64,000 nt of DNA from Algoriphagus aestuariicola. Lineage in GTDB: Bacteria; Bacteroidota; Bacteroidia; Cytophagales; Cyclobacteriaceae. A program made the translations under genes and the position numbers. The notes under the pieces are model-generated. The model was not told the origin of the DNA. It saw nothing but the letters and a program-made list of their open reading frames with translations, and ran no database searches. Positions 61,632-64,000 of this stretch are shown piece by piece (the first letter of the stretch is position 1; the number at the start of each line of letters is the position of its first letter). Location of the stretch: positions 744,001 to 808,000 of the forward strand of contig NZ_JAFKCW010000003.1 of the NCBI RefSeq assembly GCF_017254835.1. Reading direction: 5' to 3'.

Positions 61632-62222
61632 ATGGCAAGTGCATATTCAAAACAATCTGATAGGCAACTAATCTCCTCCTTACAACGGGGAGAGCTGAAG
61701 GCCTTTGATGAATTGTATGGAAGATATGCCAGGAAAGTGCTGGCCTATGCAAAGACTTTCTTTTGGGATAAGACAGAGGCAGAGGAAGTCGTGCAGGAGA
61801 TCTTTGTAAAAGTATGGGAGACCCGCGCCAAGCTCGATCCGGAGCTGAGCTTTAGTTCTTTTCTCTACACCTGCGTCAAGAACAAAATCTACAGTAAGCT
61901 CAAGGCCCAAAAAAAGACGGTGTTCGTAGCCGATACGGAACTCGAAGCCCTTGTGGATGAGTCTGGGCATGAAGAGCAGGTCGCCCATGAAAGCCGCAGG
62001 CAGGTAGCCTTCCATCTTTTGGGGCTTTTGCCACCGGTACAGCAGAACATTTTTACGCTGAGCAAGCTCGAGGGACGGTCCCACCAGGAGATCGCCGACA
62101 TGCTCAATATCTCGATCCGGACGGTAGAGCACCACATCTATTTGGCCAAGAAGCAGCTGAAAGCCCAGCTTCTGGAACAGAGCCCCTATGCGCTCGTGGT
62201 GGGATTGTCGCTATTGGCCTAG
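61632..62222 (+). CDS. ECF-type RNA polymerase sigma factor (SusC/FecR-linked)
   Basis: 196 residues from the ATG at 61632; 47 further upstream codons are open but look like noncoding sequence. Region 2 is present in LKAFDELYGRYARKVLAYAKTFF near 22-44 and EAEEVVQEIFVKVWET near 50-65, region 4 in HQEIADMLNISIRTVEHHIYLAKKQL near 156-181. With the FecR gene and SusC gene downstream it forms the standard sigma/anti-sigma/receptor chain, in which the receptor binds a glycan outside and the signal passes to FecR and frees the sigma factor. Confidence 0.93.
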   Translation: MASAYSKQSDRQLISSLQRGELKAFDELYGRYARKVLAYAKTFFWDKTEAEEVVQEIFVKVWETRAKLDPELSFSSFLYTCVKNKIYSKLKAQKKTVFVADTELEALVDESGHEEQVAHESRRQVAFHLLGLLPPVQQNIFTLSKLEGRSHQEIADMLNISIRTVEHHIYLAKKQLKAQLLEQSPYALVVGLSLLA

Positions 62223-62373
62223 TCTCCCCATCTCTCCTTTCCAACAACACAAGTCCAGAATCTCTTGATTTTTTGGTGTTTAGATTGACACGAAAAAAAA
62301 TCCGATTTTTTTCAAAAACCCTTTAAGTAGTTGGAGCTGTCCGGGTGTATTACCACAAAAGGATAACCCAACA

Positions 62374-63354
62374 GTGGAGAAAAAAACGCTCATCAAATTT
62401 TTGAACGGGGCCTGCAGCCCGGAGGAGACCTCGCAGGTCGAAAAGTGGCTGGATCTTCCCGGATCCCGGGAGGAGCTAGACCTAATCCTGCAAGATAGCT
62501 GGGAGGCCATTCCGGAGTATTCTGAAGATGAAGCGGTGGACAGGATCCTGGACAATATCCGCCTGGAAATACAACCGAGCAGAAAAATCACCCGCTGGAA
62601 ACCAGATTCCCATCTACTCAAAATCGCTGCCTCCTTTATCCTCTTTGGGTTGGTGTCGCTTGGCATCTTCAAATTCGCCCAGCAAAAAGAGCCCGCGGTT
62701 CAAGAGACCCTGAAAGTCTACTCTAGGGAAACTAAAGTGGGGGAAAAGCTGCGGATCAGGCTCCCAGACCAGACCTACGTGGTGCTCAACGCCAACTCCA
62801 GGATAGAGTTTGACTCGGATTATGGCAAGTCCAAGCGATCGATCAAGGTCTCGGGTGAGGCGTTTTTCGACGTCGCATCCAATGAGAAAGTCCCGTTCAT
62901 AGTGGACTCGGGCGAGCTGCAGACCACGGCATTGGGGACGGAATTCAATGTTTTCTCCCGCGATGGTATTGAAAAAATAGCCCTGACGGAAGGCAAAGTG
63001 AAGGTGGAAATCGAAAATCTCCCAACTGCTGACACCAAATTTTTGGAACCAGGACAAATGGCTACGCTTAAGGAAAATACTGGGGAAATAAGCTCCTCAT
63101 CCTTCGATCCGACTATCCTCACTGCCTGGAAGGAAGGCCGGATTCGCTTCAGGAGAACAAGCCTGAAGGACATCGTCGCCAATCTCCAGACTTGGTACGG
63201 GGTGGAAATCCAAGTGAAAAAGACGATTAACCTCAATCGCAAGGTCTCTGGGGAGTTCAACAACGAAAGCCTTGAAAACATACTTGAGGGACTCTCATTC
63301 TCAATGGGTTTCAGCTTCTCCATCAACGAAAATCAAGTTTCAATTACCAATTAA
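62374..63354 (+). CDS. FecR-family anti-sigma factor
   Basis: 326 residues; GTG start at 62374. N-terminal cytoplasmic helices that bind the sigma factor (residues about 1-75), one transmembrane helix near 85-104, then the periplasmic FecR domain with KLRIRLPDQTYVVLNANSRIEF near 125-146 and TTALGTEFNVFSRDGIEKIALTEGKVKV near 187-214. A DUF4974 (STN-like) domain ends the protein (from about 255). It would hold the ECF sigma factor silent until signalled by the SusC-type receptor. The SusC gene follows after 86 bases. Confidence 0.93.
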   Translation: MEKKTLIKFLNGACSPEETSQVEKWLDLPGSREELDLILQDSWEAIPEYSEDEAVDRILDNIRLEIQPSRKITRWKPDSHLLKIAASFILFGLVSLGIFKFAQQKEPAVQETLKVYSRETKVGEKLRIRLPDQTYVVLNANSRIEFDSDYGKSKRSIKVSGEAFFDVASNEKVPFIVDSGELQTTALGTEFNVFSRDGIEKIALTEGKVKVEIENLPTADTKFLEPGQMATLKENTGEISSSSFDPTILTAWKEGRIRFRRTSLKDIVANLQTWYGVEIQVKKTINLNRKVSGEFNNESLENILEGLSFSMGFSFSINENQVSITN

Positions 63355-63440
63355 ATACCCATCATGCCCCATTTCAATCCGGTCTCACTGCGCTGTCTGC
63401 AGAAGACTTTCCTAGAGGAATCCACCAACCCTACAACGCT

Positions 63441-64000
63441 ATGAAACAAAAACTACTACTTCTAGGCAAGGCCGTGTCTAAGAATGTCCTCATGGGGATA
63501 TTCATTCAGTGCCTCTGCCTGACCACGCTGATGGCGGGTGAAAGCACTGCCCAGATCAAGCCCATAGACAAGGCGACCATCCAGGTCGAGAAGAAGTCTT
63601 GGACGGCTACCGAGTTATTTGACTACATCGAGTCCAATACGGAGTACCTATTTGTGTACCCCGACGACGTAGTAGCTAACTTGCCATCAGTCGCGCTCAC
63701 CGGCCAACACAGAACCGTGGAGGATGTCCTGAAGCTCTTTGCGCAGGAGACTGGCCTAAAATTCAAGCAGGTAAACAACAGCATCTACGTGGGCGGCAGC
63801 CAAAAACAAGACGTTCTGGTCGAAACTGCATTCGCTGACATTGCCGTTTCCGGTGTTGTCAAAGACGACACCGACTATCCCATGCCTGGGGTGACGGTGA
63901 TCGAAAAGGGCACCACCAACGGTACGGTCACCGACCTGGACGGGAAATATTCCCTGACGGTCAAAGAGGGGGCTTCTTTGGTTTTCTCCTTTGTCGGATA
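63441..64000 (+). CDS. SusC/RagA-family TonB-linked outer-membrane protein (N-terminal part, cut by window end)
   Basis: Open from the ATG at 63441 to the right edge, so incomplete (186 complete codons). A signal peptide (to about 35) is followed by an STN/secretin domain (about 45-115; SWTATELFDYIESNTEYLFVYPD), the part that contacts FecR in sigma-regulator receptors, and the start of a CarboxypepD_reg domain (from about 133; VSGVVKDDTDYPMPGVTV). Plug and barrel would follow outside the window. The STN domain agrees with its place behind sigma and FecR. Ligand unknown; a plant polysaccharide such as pectin would fit the GH28 gene 3.4 kb away, but weakly. Confidence 0.9.
   Translation, partial: MKQKLLLLGKAVSKNVLMGIFIQCLCLTTLMAGESTAQIKPIDKATIQVEKKSWTATELFDYIESNTEYLFVYPDDVVANLPSVALTGQHRTVEDVLKLFAQETGLKFKQVNNSIYVGGSQKQDVLVETAFADIAVSGVVKDDTDYPMPGVTVIEKGTTNGTVTDLDGKYSLTVKEGASLVFSFVG

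Overview
The window looks like part of a chromosome from a pigmented, aerobic Bacteroidetes bacterium. The closest match is the Cytophagales family Cyclobacteriaceae, and it resembles Algoriphagus. Evidence: a type IX secretion sorting domain on a giant exported protease, an ECF sigma / FecR / SusC triplet, Bacteroidetes-type lipoproteins, little Shine-Dalgarno signal, and a carotenoid cluster with a fusion-type (CrtYcd) lycopene cyclase of the kind known from Algoriphagus. Taxonomy is inferred from gene content only.

Layout. 1-3369: end of mnmG, a methyltransferase and an Ig-like lipoprotein. 3370-3841: a gene-free, AT-rich stretch with a cluster of DnaA-box-like 9-mers and a change of strand composition across it, a good candidate for the chromosomal origin oriC. 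3842-12282: fatty-acid degradation (acyl-CoA synthetase, MarR regulator, fused hydroxyacyl-CoA dehydrogenase/enoyl-CoA hydratase, thiolase, acyl-CoA dehydrogenase), interrupted by a small four-helix-bundle (S23) gene with inverted repeats on both sides. 12416-20977: outer-membrane barrel, cytochrome-PQQ sugar dehydrogenase, a GT35 glucan phosphorylase homologue that lacks the PLP lysine, a Tat-exported carboxylesterase and an M28 peptidase. 21045-30210: small exported NTF2-like, TPR, RidA, EthD and dihaem cytochrome genes around a TPR histidine kinase / LytTR regulator pair. 30672-39069: a TPR histidine kinase and a 2057-residue S8-like exported protease with a long hexapeptide-repeat insert. 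39548-44533: amino-acid permease, gamma-glutamyltransferase, DUF3500 and DUF4286 proteins.

44631-52277 is a carotenoid island: CruF-like protein, CrtZ, a CarH-like MerR/cobalamin-domain regulator, an ECF sigma factor, CrtI, CrtB, CrtYcd, IspH and CrtW. Most joints overlap or nearly touch. The intergenic region between regulator and sigma gene holds two identical dyads, probably the control region of a light- or B12-responsive circuit. The enzymes would take GGPP to phytoene, lycopene and beta-ring products, then add 3-hydroxy and 4-keto groups; with CruF, flexixanthin-like monocyclic carotenoids are possible. GGPP synthase and CrtD are not in the window.

52368-64000: a TonB-dependent receptor, a YdeI-like protein, two tandem paralogous barrel proteins, aquaporin, a TolB-like propeller lipoprotein, a DUF486 membrane protein, a GH28 pectinase-like enzyme, class I fructose-bisphosphate aldolase, and the start of an ECF sigma / FecR / SusC locus running off the right edge. 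No tRNA, rRNA, CRISPR array or insertion sequence was recognised.
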